A stretch of 35,623 bases of DNA from JAPLKX01 sp035530195 (GTDB lineage Bacteria > Hydrogenedentota > Hydrogenedentia > Hydrogenedentales > SLHB01). Below are positions 24,631 through 32,365 of the stretch, piece by piece (position 1 is the stretch's first letter; each line of letters opens with the position of its first letter). The stretch spans positions 1 through 35,623 of the forward strand of contig DATKVG010000223.1 of assembly GCA_035530195.1 (NCBI GenBank), given 5' to 3'. Position numbers and translations under genes: made by a program. The notes beneath the pieces are model-generated. The model searched no databases. It saw only the letters and a list, made by a program, of their open reading frames with translations, and had not been told where the DNA came from.

Positions 24631-27600
24631 TTACTCCACACGCTTTGCCATCGTCCCGACGCCGTCTTCGCGGATGACTTCAATACCATTCAGAAGCGGC
24701 ACTTCGTTATTGTTCAATTCGCCCTTGCGCGGGACAAACTCGAGCCGCAGGCCCGTCTCGACCTTCACGCCCCTGAACTCCTTGACGACAGCCGTATTGG
24801 GCGCGCCAGCCTCCTCAATTATATCAAAATCATCCAACAGTTTTTTGTCCTGGATTTTTACGGAGAACACGCGCTGGCCGGGGCCGGTGTTCTCGGTATC
24901 TGCGAAATGAAGGCGGACGGTGTATGTGCCCGGCCCCTGTTCGGGCTTGAGCAGCGGGATTTCGCAACTGGCGATGCCGCGACAGCCGGAGGAAAACACC
25001 CACGGGATCTCCGTGTTGGCGATGCCGGCGCCTTCCGCGCTCCTCGAGAAATAATCGGGCCGGCCGGCGAAACGCTCGTCAAGCGAGAAATTGAGGCCGT
25101 ACGTCTGGAAGGCGTTGTTGGGCGGGTGGGGAAACGCTGCCCAGAGCGTGCCGGCATCGTCGCGGCGGTCGCCGGGCGCGCCTATGTTGATTGCCATGCG
25201 GCGCACCGGCGTCATTTCGCCGTGCTGCACCATGAACGGGAACACGCGTTCGGTTTTTGCTTTGGGTTTGAGGGCGACCGTGGACCGAATCGGATACGAG
25301 CACGTGCAGCCCGCGCTGGCTTCCGGGAACAGGACGAGGCCGTTCGCGGGCACCACGTTGATCCAGCAGCCGGGCCGGATCGCGCCGTACGGCATCATGC
25401 CCTCGTCCTTTTTCAGGTCGTAATACCACAGAAAATACCCGCGCAGGAAAAACATGTTCGGGGACGCGCTGGTGATACTGCAACAATGGCCGGGCCGGAC
25501 GAATTCCCAGGTTGTGTCCATGCCGGTGAAGGGATGCTGGCGCGTGAGGATGTTGCCGGTGTGCAGGTTGCATGCGCGCGGTTCGATCAGGATGGTGTCG
25601 CCGACGATGACGGGCCGGCGCAGGTAGTCGAGCGGTTTCGACCAGAGGTCTGCTCCGTCTTTGGTGTTGAGGGCCGTGATGCGGCGCCAGGACAGCGAAC
25701 CCATCTTGTACAGGTCCCTGTCGTGGTTCGAGAAGCAGCCAAAGAAACACAAGACGCCGTCGCTCGAGGCCAGGCCCATCCGGTCGCCGCCGCACCCGGT
25801 CAGGTCGATGATGCGCTGCCACCGGATCTCGCCGGTTTCACAATCAAGCGCGACGACCTTGCGGACGTCGGCGTCCGCCTCCGTATAGGACTGTTTTTCC
25901 TTTTTCCACACGCCCTTCTCGACGAGCGCGGCCCGTTCGGCGATCGCGGCCGCTTTCTGTTCGGGCGTAACGTCGCAGTCGGCCAAAAACACAAGCCCGT
26001 CGCTGATCGCGATGGCGGGATGCGCAATGGATTTGCCGCGATACGCCCAGCGGACATTTCCGGTGGGCGCGTCAACGGCAAAGAACGAGTCGCTGTCCAT
26101 GATTCGTTCCGTGACGGCGCCGACGGGCGTCCGGACGCTGCCCCAGGCGGGGTAGTCGAACATGGTGCGCCACATGTAGCCGCCCTGCTGGGCCATCCAG
26201 AACGCGCGGGCCTCGGGCTTGGGGAATTCGGCCATAAGGGCTCTGACGCGGTCAAGGTACCGGGGCTGCTTGGGCAGGGGCGTGTCCTCGAGCGGCCGCC
26301 AAGTCCCGTCCTCGGTCACAAGCTGGTCCCAGGCGGCCCCGTACGGGAACCGGTGCGGTCTTCCGGTCGAGCCGAACACGGTGTTGCCGGCGGCGGCGAG
26401 GAATCCCCAGCGCGCGGGCGCCCCGTCGTTGCGTTTGGGTGCGGGGTACGTCATGAGGGTTTCGCCGGTGGCGGGATCAAGCCGCACGCATTGGTCATCG
26501 GTGGCGACGTAGAGACCGTTCTCGGTGAGCGCGAGGTTGCCCATATCGGAGTCGACCCGCACGCGGAGCGCACCGGGAATGTGGCGCTCCCACAACAGAA
26601 CGCCGTTGTACGAGTCGTAGGCCATAATGACGTTCTCGCCCTCGACGAACAGCCGGCCGTCCATGGCGACGGGCGCATTGGCCCGGGCGTGCCGCTCGAC
26701 CATCAAGCCCGGTCCGGGGCGCCCAAACCACAGCGTGCTCAGCGGGGCTTCAACGAGTTGATCGTCCGAGCAGGCCGTATTGCCGGCGTCGGCGTAGAGG
26801 TGTGTCCATTTGCCGGCGCCTTCGAGCGGGCCGCGTTCGACCACCAGCCACCATCCGTTTGTTTCGTCGGTCCTCATGTTGAATTTGCCACGGGAGGCCA
26901 GCCACGCCCCGATGCCGTCGGTGTTGCGTTCCCCTGCGGGCACCTCGACGCCGGCCGGCCAGCCGAAGCAACCCACGCCGCCGCAAGGTTTCGCGACACG
27001 CGCCAGTTCTTCGGGGCTGTCGATGGTCCAGTTGGCGCCCAGGAAGTTTTCGGACACGATCAGGTTGGCGAAATAGTCGGCGTACGGCAGGGCGTTCAGG
27101 TCGACCTGCTCGACCAGCACTTTCGAGCCCAGCATGCCGGCGTCATCGAGCAGCTTGCGGGCCGCAGCGACGTTGGCGGCGTCGGAATCGACGGCGACAA
27201 TTTGTAGGTCGGTCCGGTTTGCGAGTTCGAGCGCAAGCCGGCCCGTACCGCAACCGTAAACCAGGCCATAGCCGCGCTTGATCTTAGTAGCGGCAACGAT
27301 CGCGTCCGCGGCGTCGGCGCATATTTTGGCGATTGGTTCATCGCCGGCCGCGAGCCTGGCGGGTTTCTGCTCGACAACCCGGGCAGCGGCACCGGCGTCT
27401 TTGGCGAAACAGTAGATGCGCCCGTTGTCGGCGCTGACGAACATCCGGGCGTCGGCAATGGCAATGCCGCAGGCTTTGCCTTCGATGTTCGATTCCCACA
27501 GATCCTTGCCGGTCTGTGCCGAGGCGGCCGCCACGCCCCCATTCCCGCCGACATAAAGCGTGTCGCCGGACAGGACGAGGCAGTCGGTAAGAGTGCAGGG

Positions 27601-28821
27601 CCGCCGCCAGCGGTGGACGGCGTCTTCGATTCGCTTGATTTCGCCTTCGAGATCTCTAGCCTGCGCGCGGGCGACGTCGATTTGTTGTTTGATCACGGGC
27701 TGGTCGGCGACGGCGGCCTCCTCGAATTGGCCTCTGAGTTCGTCGAGTTGTTCGCGGACCGGTTTTAACTCTTGTTCGATTCGGCCGCGCCATTGGGCAG
27801 CCTGCTGAAATGATTCGCGGTCGAGGGCGGCCAGTTCGGTCGGCGTGATCATGTAGGCGAGCTTTTGGGTGACCACGAGGTGCTGGCCCGGAAACCACGC
27901 GTAGGCGGTGTCGTGCACCGCCACGCCTCTTTCCGCGTCGTACACGCGCTTGCCGTCGAGCCCCGCGATCAGCCGGTCGCCCGTGAGCAGCGCCCACGTC
28001 CCGCCGACCTTGCCGCCGGGGGAGAGGTAGTAGAGGAAGCCGCCGTCGTCTCTGCGGAACGCGGCGGGCATGGCCCGGCCGGACGTGACGAACAGGGTCG
28101 AGTCGGACGCCAGCAAGGGTCCCTGCGGCGAGATCCCGCCGAACTCCTGCTTGTATCCGATCTCGCCGGTTGTGTCGTTGCGCCAAAGAACATCGCCCGT
28201 ATCGGCGTTGACCGCACAGATGAATATGCCTTCGTGGGGGAACACGCCCGCGCCGAAATACGCGACGCCCTTGTCCACCAGCACGCCGGTCCGCACCGGC
28301 CAAAGCGAAATCATTTTGCCGTTGCCAATGATTTTGTCTGCCGCATACGCGCCGCGCGCCCGCCACACCTGCGAACCGTCGGCGGTGTTCACGCAGTAAG
28401 CATGGCCGTCGTCGGAACCAAAATAGACTTTACCATTCGCCAGCGTCGGTGCAACGCGAACAGGGCCGCCCGTGATGAACGACCACCGGATCTCGCCGGT
28501 CGCCGCATCCAGGCAGTAGACTTTGCCGTCCCCCGATGAGCCAAAGAACACCGCACCGCCGTCGGACACGACGTGGAACGCCTCGTCAAACCGGACGCGG
28601 TCTTTTTCCTTGCCCTCTTGCGGCCAAGCGGGCTGGGGTTGGTGAAGCGGGACGAACGTCCACTGCAACTCGAGCGGGGCCGCCAAGACGTCGGCGGCAA
28701 TGTTGCTGCGGGCGGCATCGTGGCGAAACGCCGGCCAGCCCGCGGCGCCGCATGGCAGCGGACAAACGGTCAGGGCTAAAGTAAGCAAAAAAAAGGACGC
28801 GGCTGAACGGTGAATACTCAT
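24631..28821 (-). CDS. Giant exported PQQ-type beta-propeller / methyltransferase-like / malectin-like fusion
   Basis: A 1396-residue exported protein. Signal peptide about 1-27 (ends PCGA). PQQ-type propeller repeats fill about 30-490 and 650-1200, each with a form of VYCLDAATGEIRW (also YCVNTADGSQVW, TGNVRWAY). A charged coiled coil of about 75 residues interrupts the first part (about 335-410). At about 495-630 lies a Rossmann segment like a class I SAM methyltransferase: GLVYGCGTGRLALELA, then IVAVDSD, ALPYADYFANLIVSE. The last 150 residues resemble malectin, a carbohydrate-binding fold: YTVRLHFADTENTGPGQRVFSV through LNGIEVI. ATG 28821 is preceded by GGAGGAG. A cytoplasmic-type methyltransferase fold inside an exported protein is odd; it may be a structural relic. 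Function unknown. Confidence 0.8.
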   Translation of the reverse strand: MSIHRSAASFFLLTLALTVCPLPCGAAGWPAFRHDAARSNIAADVLAAPLELQWTFVPLHQPQPAWPQEGKEKDRVRFDEAFHVVSDGGAVFFGSSGDGKVYCLDAATGEIRWSFITGGPVRVAPTLANGKVYFGSDDGHAYCVNTADGSQVWRARGAYAADKIIGNGKMISLWPVRTGVLVDKGVAYFGAGVFPHEGIFICAVNADTGDVLWRNDTTGEIGYKQEFGGISPQGPLLASDSTLFVTSGRAMPAAFRRDDGGFLYYLSPGGKVGGTWALLTGDRLIAGLDGKRVYDAERGVAVHDTAYAWFPGQHLVVTQKLAYMITPTELAALDRESFQQAAQWRGRIEQELKPVREQLDELRGQFEEAAVADQPVIKQQIDVARAQARDLEGEIKRIEDAVHRWRRPCTLTDCLVLSGDTLYVGGNGGVAAASAQTGKDLWESNIEGKACGIAIADARMFVSADNGRIYCFAKDAGAAARVVEQKPARLAAGDEPIAKICADAADAIVAATKIKRGYGLVYGCGTGRLALELANRTDLQIVAVDSDAANVAAARKLLDDAGMLGSKVLVEQVDLNALPYADYFANLIVSENFLGANWTIDSPEELARVAKPCGGVGCFGWPAGVEVPAGERNTDGIGAWLASRGKFNMRTDETNGWWLVVERGPLEGAGKWTHLYADAGNTACSDDQLVEAPLSTLWFGRPGPGLMVERHARANAPVAMDGRLFVEGENVIMAYDSYNGVLLWERHIPGALRVRVDSDMGNLALTENGLYVATDDQCVRLDPATGETLMTYPAPKRNDGAPARWGFLAAAGNTVFGSTGRPHRFPYGAAWDQLVTEDGTWRPLEDTPLPKQPRYLDRVRALMAEFPKPEARAFWMAQQGGYMWRTMFDYPAWGSVRTPVGAVTERIMDSDSFFAVDAPTGNVRWAYRGKSIAHPAIAISDGLVFLADCDVTPEQKAAAIAERAALVEKGVWKKEKQSYTEADADVRKVVALDCETGEIRWQRIIDLTGCGGDRMGLASSDGVLCFFGCFSNHDRDLYKMGSLSWRRITALNTKDGADLWSKPLDYLRRPVIVGDTILIEPRACNLHTGNILTRQHPFTGMDTTWEFVRPGHCCSITSASPNMFFLRGYFLWYYDLKKDEGMMPYGAIRPGCWINVVPANGLVLFPEASAGCTCSYPIRSTVALKPKAKTERVFPFMVQHGEMTPVRRMAINIGAPGDRRDDAGTLWAAFPHPPNNAFQTYGLNFSLDERFAGRPDYFSRSAEGAGIANTEIPWVFSSGCRGIASCEIPLLKPEQGPGTYTVRLHFADTENTGPGQRVFSVKIQDKKLLDDFDIIEEAGAPNTAVVKEFRGVKVETGLRLEFVPRKGELNNNEVPLLNGIEVIREDGVGTMAKRVE

Positions 28822-28856
28822 GACTCCTCCATTTCCACCCGTTTTTCGGCTGACAC

Positions 28857-28885
28857 ATACTACCATGCGGCCGGGCCCGCAACAA
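28857..28885 (-). promoter_or_regulatory. Candidate promoter for the propeller-pilin operon
   Basis: On the minus strand TTGTTG (28885-28880) and TAGTAT (28862-28857) are 17 bp apart. Transcription would start near 28850, about 30 nt before the ATG at 28821 and its GGAGGAG site. Moderate match; the spacer is very GC-rich. Confidence 0.45.
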
Positions 28886-28904
28886 GTGCATTCTCCTGTT
28901 CGTA

Positions 28905-28925
28905 GGGCCGAAATTATTTCGGCCC
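28905..28925. promoter_or_regulatory. Perfect palindrome between divergent genes
   Basis: gggccgaaa-tta-tttcggccc, a 9-bp perfect inverted repeat around a 3-base centre, sits in the 169-bp region between the divergent propeller and RraA-family genes. It lies upstream of both starts and 20 bp beyond the candidate -35 at 28880-28885. It could be an operator serving both directions, or a small REP-like hairpin. Confidence 0.45.
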
Positions 28926-28990
28926 CGCGACGTTGCAAGAAGGCTGTCTGGAGTGAAAGAATACGGGCGTTTAACAGAGGAGGCTTGTTC

Positions 28991-29674
28991 ATGGCGCCTG
29001 AATTGACACCTGCCCTGATTGAAAAGCTGCTGTCGGTTGACAGCCCGACCATTTCCAATGCCATCGAGTTGTTGAAGGTGCGGCCACGCCGCGATGGTTT
29101 CATGGGGCCGCAGATCGCATGCCGTTTTCCGGACTTGGGCCGCGTCGTGGGCTATGCGACCACATGCACGATCGTGGAATATGACGAGCATTTCCCGCCC
29201 GACCCTGCCGAGCGGTTCAAATGGGTCGAGTCGATCGCGAACAGCCCCAAACCGGCCGTTTGCGTCGTCAAAGACATGTGTCGCAGAAAAGGGTGGTACT
29301 CGCACTGGGGCGAAATCGTGGGTACACAAGTGCAGGTACTCGGCGCGCACGCCATCATCACCGACGGCTCGGTCAGGGATCTCGAGGCGTTGCACGCAAT
29401 GGGGATGAAAGTCTGGAGTGAGTACGTGGTCGTGTCACACGGGCATATCGACGTCGGGCAGGCAGATATTCCGATCGAGGTTGGCGGGCTGGTGGTGCAT
29501 CCGGGCGACATCCTTCATGCGGACTGCAACGGCATTGTGTCAATCCCGCTGGAAGGGCTCAACGACTTGCCAAAAGCCATCGACCAAGTGCTGGAAAACG
29601 AGCGCAAGGTGATCAACCATCTGCGCGAGCACGGCTACGATCTCGAGGCGCACCGCCGGGAAATAGAACATTAG
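28991..29674 (+). CDS. RraA / HMG-aldolase-family protein
   Basis: A 227-residue protein of the RraA-like family, which includes 4-hydroxy-4-methyl-2-oxoglutarate (HMG) and oxaloacetate-type aldolases and the RNase E regulator RraA. Seen: SPTISNAIELL near the N-terminus, GTQVQVLGAHAIITDGSVRD (residues 111-130) with the substrate-binding Arg129 and metal-binding Asp130, and HPGDILHADCNGIVSIP (170-186). These active-site residues favour an aldolase/lyase over the pure RNase inhibitor. ATG 28991 was chosen because AGGAGG at 28978-28983 lies 7 bp upstream. It diverges from the propeller operon; its substrate is not told by the neighbours. Confidence 0.8.
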   Translation: MAPELTPALIEKLLSVDSPTISNAIELLKVRPRRDGFMGPQIACRFPDLGRVVGYATTCTIVEYDEHFPPDPAERFKWVESIANSPKPAVCVVKDMCRRKGWYSHWGEIVGTQVQVLGAHAIITDGSVRDLEALHAMGMKVWSEYVVVSHGHIDVGQADIPIEVGGLVVHPGDILHADCNGIVSIPLEGLNDLPKAIDQVLENERKVINHLREHGYDLEAHRREIEH

Positions 29675-30086
29675 GCTGTAGGCCGTAGACTGTAGATCTC
29701 AAGTGCCAACACATCGTTTACTCAATTATGTGCCAGCACATCGTTTACTCTTTTCATGATAGGGTGCATCCGCGGTATCAAACGGAGGCGGGCTACGCTG
29801 GCGAGCGACCCGCCCTGGCCGACAGCGTCCCCGGCGCTTTCTCCCTTAGGTTCCTTACGTCCCTTATGTTTTTTTCCGTCCCTCCTCCAGACTCCGGCCT
29901 CCAGGAAAAACAGCCGCGCCCCGCCCGTCCGGGAAATTGTAAGGAGAAGCCGGTTGTTAGCTCTAGCAGCAACGTTTCCCCCGATAGGCACACATAAAAA
30001 CAAAGGCGCCGGAAGATGAAGACTTATACCGCTGTGGTTTGTATGGCCGCGATCACGGTGCTAGCCGGTACAGAGGACGCACAAAC
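29675..30086. other. Gene-poor spacer with direct repeat
   Basis: No convincing gene is seen in 412 bp. It begins with a short tandem run (ggctgtaggccgtagactgt, from 29674), resembling that at 7398. Next comes a near-identical direct repeat (29703-29723, 29730-29750). Open frames on both strands (about 90 codons) show no family features and are probably chance. The end overlaps a tiny frame at 30016-30105. Confidence 0.6.
29703..29750. repeat. 21-base direct repeat, two copies with 6-bp spacer
   Basis: Copy 1 at 29703-29723 and copy 2 at 29730-29750 share gtgcca-cacatcgtttactc with a single a/g difference at the seventh base; the start-to-start distance is 27. The units could be binding sites for a regulator or the scar of a transposon end. 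No transposase is nearby. Confidence 0.75.
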
Positions 30087-30105
30087 ATGTTTACGAAACG
30101 CCTGA
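30016..30105 (+). CDS. Possible 29-residue leader-like peptide
   Basis: ATG 30016 opens a 29-codon frame: a Met-Lys start, a hydrophobic stretch (AVVCMAAITVLAG), then DAQ, the look of a signal peptide. It ends (TGA 30103-30105) 19 bp inside the start of the M50 protease gene. GGAAG lies close upstream but is too near for a standard ribosome site. It may be the decayed start of an exported protein, a coupling peptide, or chance. Confidence 0.2.
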   Translation: MKTYTAVVCMAAITVLAGTEDAQTCLRNA

Positions 30106-31268
30106 CGCTGTTCCATCTTTTCGGGATTGCGGTTAAAATAGACGCAAGCTGGCTGCTGCTGGCCGTGCTCGTGACGTGGTCGCTGGCCCGCGGCGCGTTT
30201 CCGTTTTATTTCCCCGGCCAGACCCTGGCGGCTTACTGGTGGATGGCGGCCGGCGGGGCGATCGGTCTGTTCGCTTCGATCATCCTTCACGAACTCGGCC
30301 ACGCGATCGTTGCCCGCCACTTTGGCATTCCCATCCGCGACATTACGCTGTTCGTGTTTGGCGGCGTCGCCGAAATGCAGGGCGAACCGCCCTCCGCCAA
30401 ATCGGAGTTCTTGATGGCTGTCGCCGGCCCGGGCACGAGCGTGGGGCTGGGCCTGGCCTTGTTTGCCTTATACGGCGGGGTGGGCGCGGCGGGCGCGTGG
30501 CTGTCGTTTTCGGTGGTCCGCTACCTGGCGTGGCTCAACATCGTGCTCGCTATCTTCAACATGCTGCCCGCGTTCCCGCTGGATGGCGGCCGCGTATTGC
30601 GTGCGGGCCTGTGGGCGGCGCGGGGCAACCTGAAATGGGCCACCCACATCGCCAGCACCGTCGGCTCGGCTTTCGGCGCGGTACTGATCGTGCTGGGCGT
30701 GCTGGCATTCCTCACGGGCAACACCATCGGCGGCCTGTGGTGGTTCATGATCGGCATGTTCATGCGCGCCGCGTCGCGGATGTCGTACAAACAATTGCTC
30801 GTGCGCAGGGCGCTCGAAGGCGAGAGCCTGCGGCGGTTCGTCCAGACCGATCCGGTCACCGTGCCGGAAGACGTGTCCGTCCGCGATCTCGTCGAGGACT
30901 ACATCTACAAGTTCCACTACAAATTCTTCCCCGTGGTGGACGACGGCCGCCTCGCGGGATGCGTCAGCACCCGTGACGTCAAGGAGGTGCCCCGCAACGA
31001 GTGGGACGTACACAGCGTGCGCGATATCCTCAGGAGTTGCGCCGCAAACACGATGGTGCGGCCCGACGAGGACCCCGTCAATGTGCTCGCCACCATGAAC
31101 CGGTCGGGCAATAGCCGATTGCTGGTGGTCGAGAATGACCGGTTGGTCGGAATTGTTACATTAAAAGACATGTTGAGGTTTCTGTCATTGAAGCTGGATT
31201 TGGAGGAGGAAGACGTAGAGACAACCGCGGGAATCTCTCCGGGGCGTGATGAAGATACGCGCGAGTGA
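30087..31268 (+). CDS. Site-2 protease (M50) with CBS pair
   Basis: A 393-residue intramembrane zinc metalloprotease. Six or so membrane helices; the zinc site HELGH is at 68-72 and the third ligand lies in LPAFPLDGGR (D166). Two CBS domains follow at about 253-380 (VQTDPVTVPEDVSVRDLV, VTLKDMLRFL), the usual arrangement for the bacterial/archaeal S2P subgroup with CBS regulation. Such enzymes cleave membrane proteins such as anti-sigma factors; the CBS pair probably senses adenine nucleotides. The target is not shown by neighbours. ATG 30087 was chosen over GTG/ATG further upstream because it starts the conserved FTKRLTLFHLFGI segment. It is followed after 25 bp by wrbA. Confidence 0.88.
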   Translation: MFTKRLTLFHLFGIAVKIDASWLLLAVLVTWSLARGAFPFYFPGQTLAAYWWMAAGGAIGLFASIILHELGHAIVARHFGIPIRDITLFVFGGVAEMQGEPPSAKSEFLMAVAGPGTSVGLGLALFALYGGVGAAGAWLSFSVVRYLAWLNIVLAIFNMLPAFPLDGGRVLRAGLWAARGNLKWATHIASTVGSAFGAVLIVLGVLAFLTGNTIGGLWWFMIGMFMRAASRMSYKQLLVRRALEGESLRRFVQTDPVTVPEDVSVRDLVEDYIYKFHYKFFPVVDDGRLAGCVSTRDVKEVPRNEWDVHSVRDILRSCAANTMVRPDEDPVNVLATMNRSGNSRLLVVENDRLVGIVTLKDMLRFLSLKLDLEEEDVETTAGISPGRDEDTRE

Positions 31269-31293
31269 GATTTCCAACAGGGGAGGCTAAGCC

Positions 31294-31914
31294 ATGCCGG
31301 TCAAGATCCAGGTGGTGTTCTACAGCATGTACGGCCACGTGTACAGGATGGCTGAGGCCGTCGCGGAAGGCGCGCGCGACGTGGCCGGCACCGAGGTGAC
31401 ACTCTACCAGGTGGCGGAACTGATGCCGGATGCCGTGCTCGAGAAATCCGGCGCCAAAAAGGCCCGTGAAACGTTTGCCCACATTCCAATTGCGGAACCC
31501 AGCCGATTGGCCGAGGCCGACGGCATCCTCTTCGGCACACCGACCCGCTTCGGCAATATGGCCGCCCAGATGCGCAACTTCCTCGACCAGACCGGGCAAC
31601 TTTGGATGGCCAACGCGCTGGTGGGCAAACCGGCGGGCGTGTTTGTGAGCACGGCGTCGCAACACGGCGGGCAGGAAACCACCGCCCTCACGTTCTACAC
31701 CACGCTGTTGCACCTTGGAATGGTTGTGGTGGGCGTGCCGTATTCGGCAAAAGCGCTCGTCAATATGGATGAAATCACCGGCGGCTCCCCGTACGGTGCG
31801 GGAACGCTTGCCGGCCACGACGGCAGCCGCCGGCCAAGCGAGAACGAGCTCGAGATCGCCCGGTTTCAAGGCCGGGTGGTGGCGGACGTCGCCCGGAAGC
31901 TCAAACAGGCATAA
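31294..31914 (+). CDS. wrbA: NAD(P)H:quinone oxidoreductase, WrbA type
   Basis: A 206-residue flavodoxin-like protein. The FMN phosphate loop is YSMYGHVYRMAEA near the N-terminus. The flavin ring contacts are in FGTPTRFGNMAAQMRNFLDQTG and STASQHGGQE, and the end matches WrbA (GAGTLAGHDGSRRPSENEL). WrbA reduces quinones with two electrons, guarding against oxidative stress. Length is right. A GGGGAGG ribosome site precedes ATG 31294. It sits between the M50 protease (25 bp upstream) and the carbinolamine dehydratase (9 bp downstream), probably in one transcript. Confidence 0.93.
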   Translation: MPVKIQVVFYSMYGHVYRMAEAVAEGARDVAGTEVTLYQVAELMPDAVLEKSGAKKARETFAHIPIAEPSRLAEADGILFGTPTRFGNMAAQMRNFLDQTGQLWMANALVGKPAGVFVSTASQHGGQETTALTFYTTLLHLGMVVVGVPYSAKALVNMDEITGGSPYGAGTLAGHDGSRRPSENELEIARFQGRVVADVARKLKQA

Positions 31915-31923
31915 GGGGAGACC

Positions 31924-32268
31924 ATGGCAGAAAAATTGGCCAACAGACAATGCGTGCCCTGCGAGGGCGGCGTCACTCCCTTGAAAGGGGAGCGGCTCGA
32001 ACAACTCCAGCGGGACTTGGCCGAGGGGTGGCGCGTGGTTGACGAACATCATCTTGAAAAGGCGTTTAAGTTCGACACCTACCTGGAAGCCGTGAATTTC
32101 GTCAACGAAGTCGCCGCCATTGCCGACGAACAGGATCACCACCCCGACATCTACCTCAGTTACGGGAAAGTTCGAGTTACGCTGTGGACACATAAGATCG
32201 GCGGGCTCAGCGAGAACGACTTCATCGTGGCCGCCAAAATCGAGCAGTCCATGCGGCCGGCTTTGTAA
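31924..32268 (+). CDS. Pterin-4a-carbinolamine dehydratase family protein
   Basis: A 114-residue protein with the family motif DEQDHHPDIYLSYGKVRVTLWTH: paired His in DHHPD and the later WTH His form the active site, followed by GLSENDF. The enzyme dehydrates 4a-hydroxytetrahydrobiopterin formed by aromatic amino acid hydroxylases. No hydroxylase gene is in the window, so it may serve another pterin reaction. The N-terminus has CVPCEGG, a common opening of this family. It follows wrbA by 9 bp with GGGGAG as ribosome site and is the last gene of that set, facing the minus-strand phosphatase gene. Confidence 0.9.
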   Translation: MAEKLANRQCVPCEGGVTPLKGERLEQLQRDLAEGWRVVDEHHLEKAFKFDTYLEAVNFVNEVAAIADEQDHHPDIYLSYGKVRVTLWTHKIGGLSENDFIVAAKIEQSMRPAL

Positions 32269-32365
32269 GTATCCCCCGGCAAAGCCCGGTGTTCCGGCAG
32301 CAGCCCCGCCACGAGCGCCGGCGCATCCACAAACTCGCGTAGATCTCGTTCGACCAGCACCTCGT
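32269..32365 (-). pseudogene. Possible frameshifted C-terminal tail of the phosphatase
   Basis: On the minus strand, right after the HAD stop (TAA, 32366-32368), another frame reads like coding sequence: GVNEVLVERDLREFVDAP then ALVAGLLPEHRALPGDT, with GC-rich third positions. It joins the HAD frame if one base were added near 32370. It then runs into the antisense of the dehydratase gene. It might be a genuine C-terminal extension broken by an indel or sequencing error, or chance. Confidence 0.3.

Noticed and set aside
24193..27207. Plus-strand open frame of 1004 codons opposite the giant propeller gene
   Set aside because: It lies antisense to a gene with clear domain motifs; its own translation is rich in Gly/Ala/Arg/His without family features. 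Long antisense frames are expected in GC-rich coding DNA.
29728..29997. 89-codon open frame and antisense partner in the spacer after the RraA-family gene
   Set aside because: No ribosome site, no family features, composition unlike neighbouring genes.
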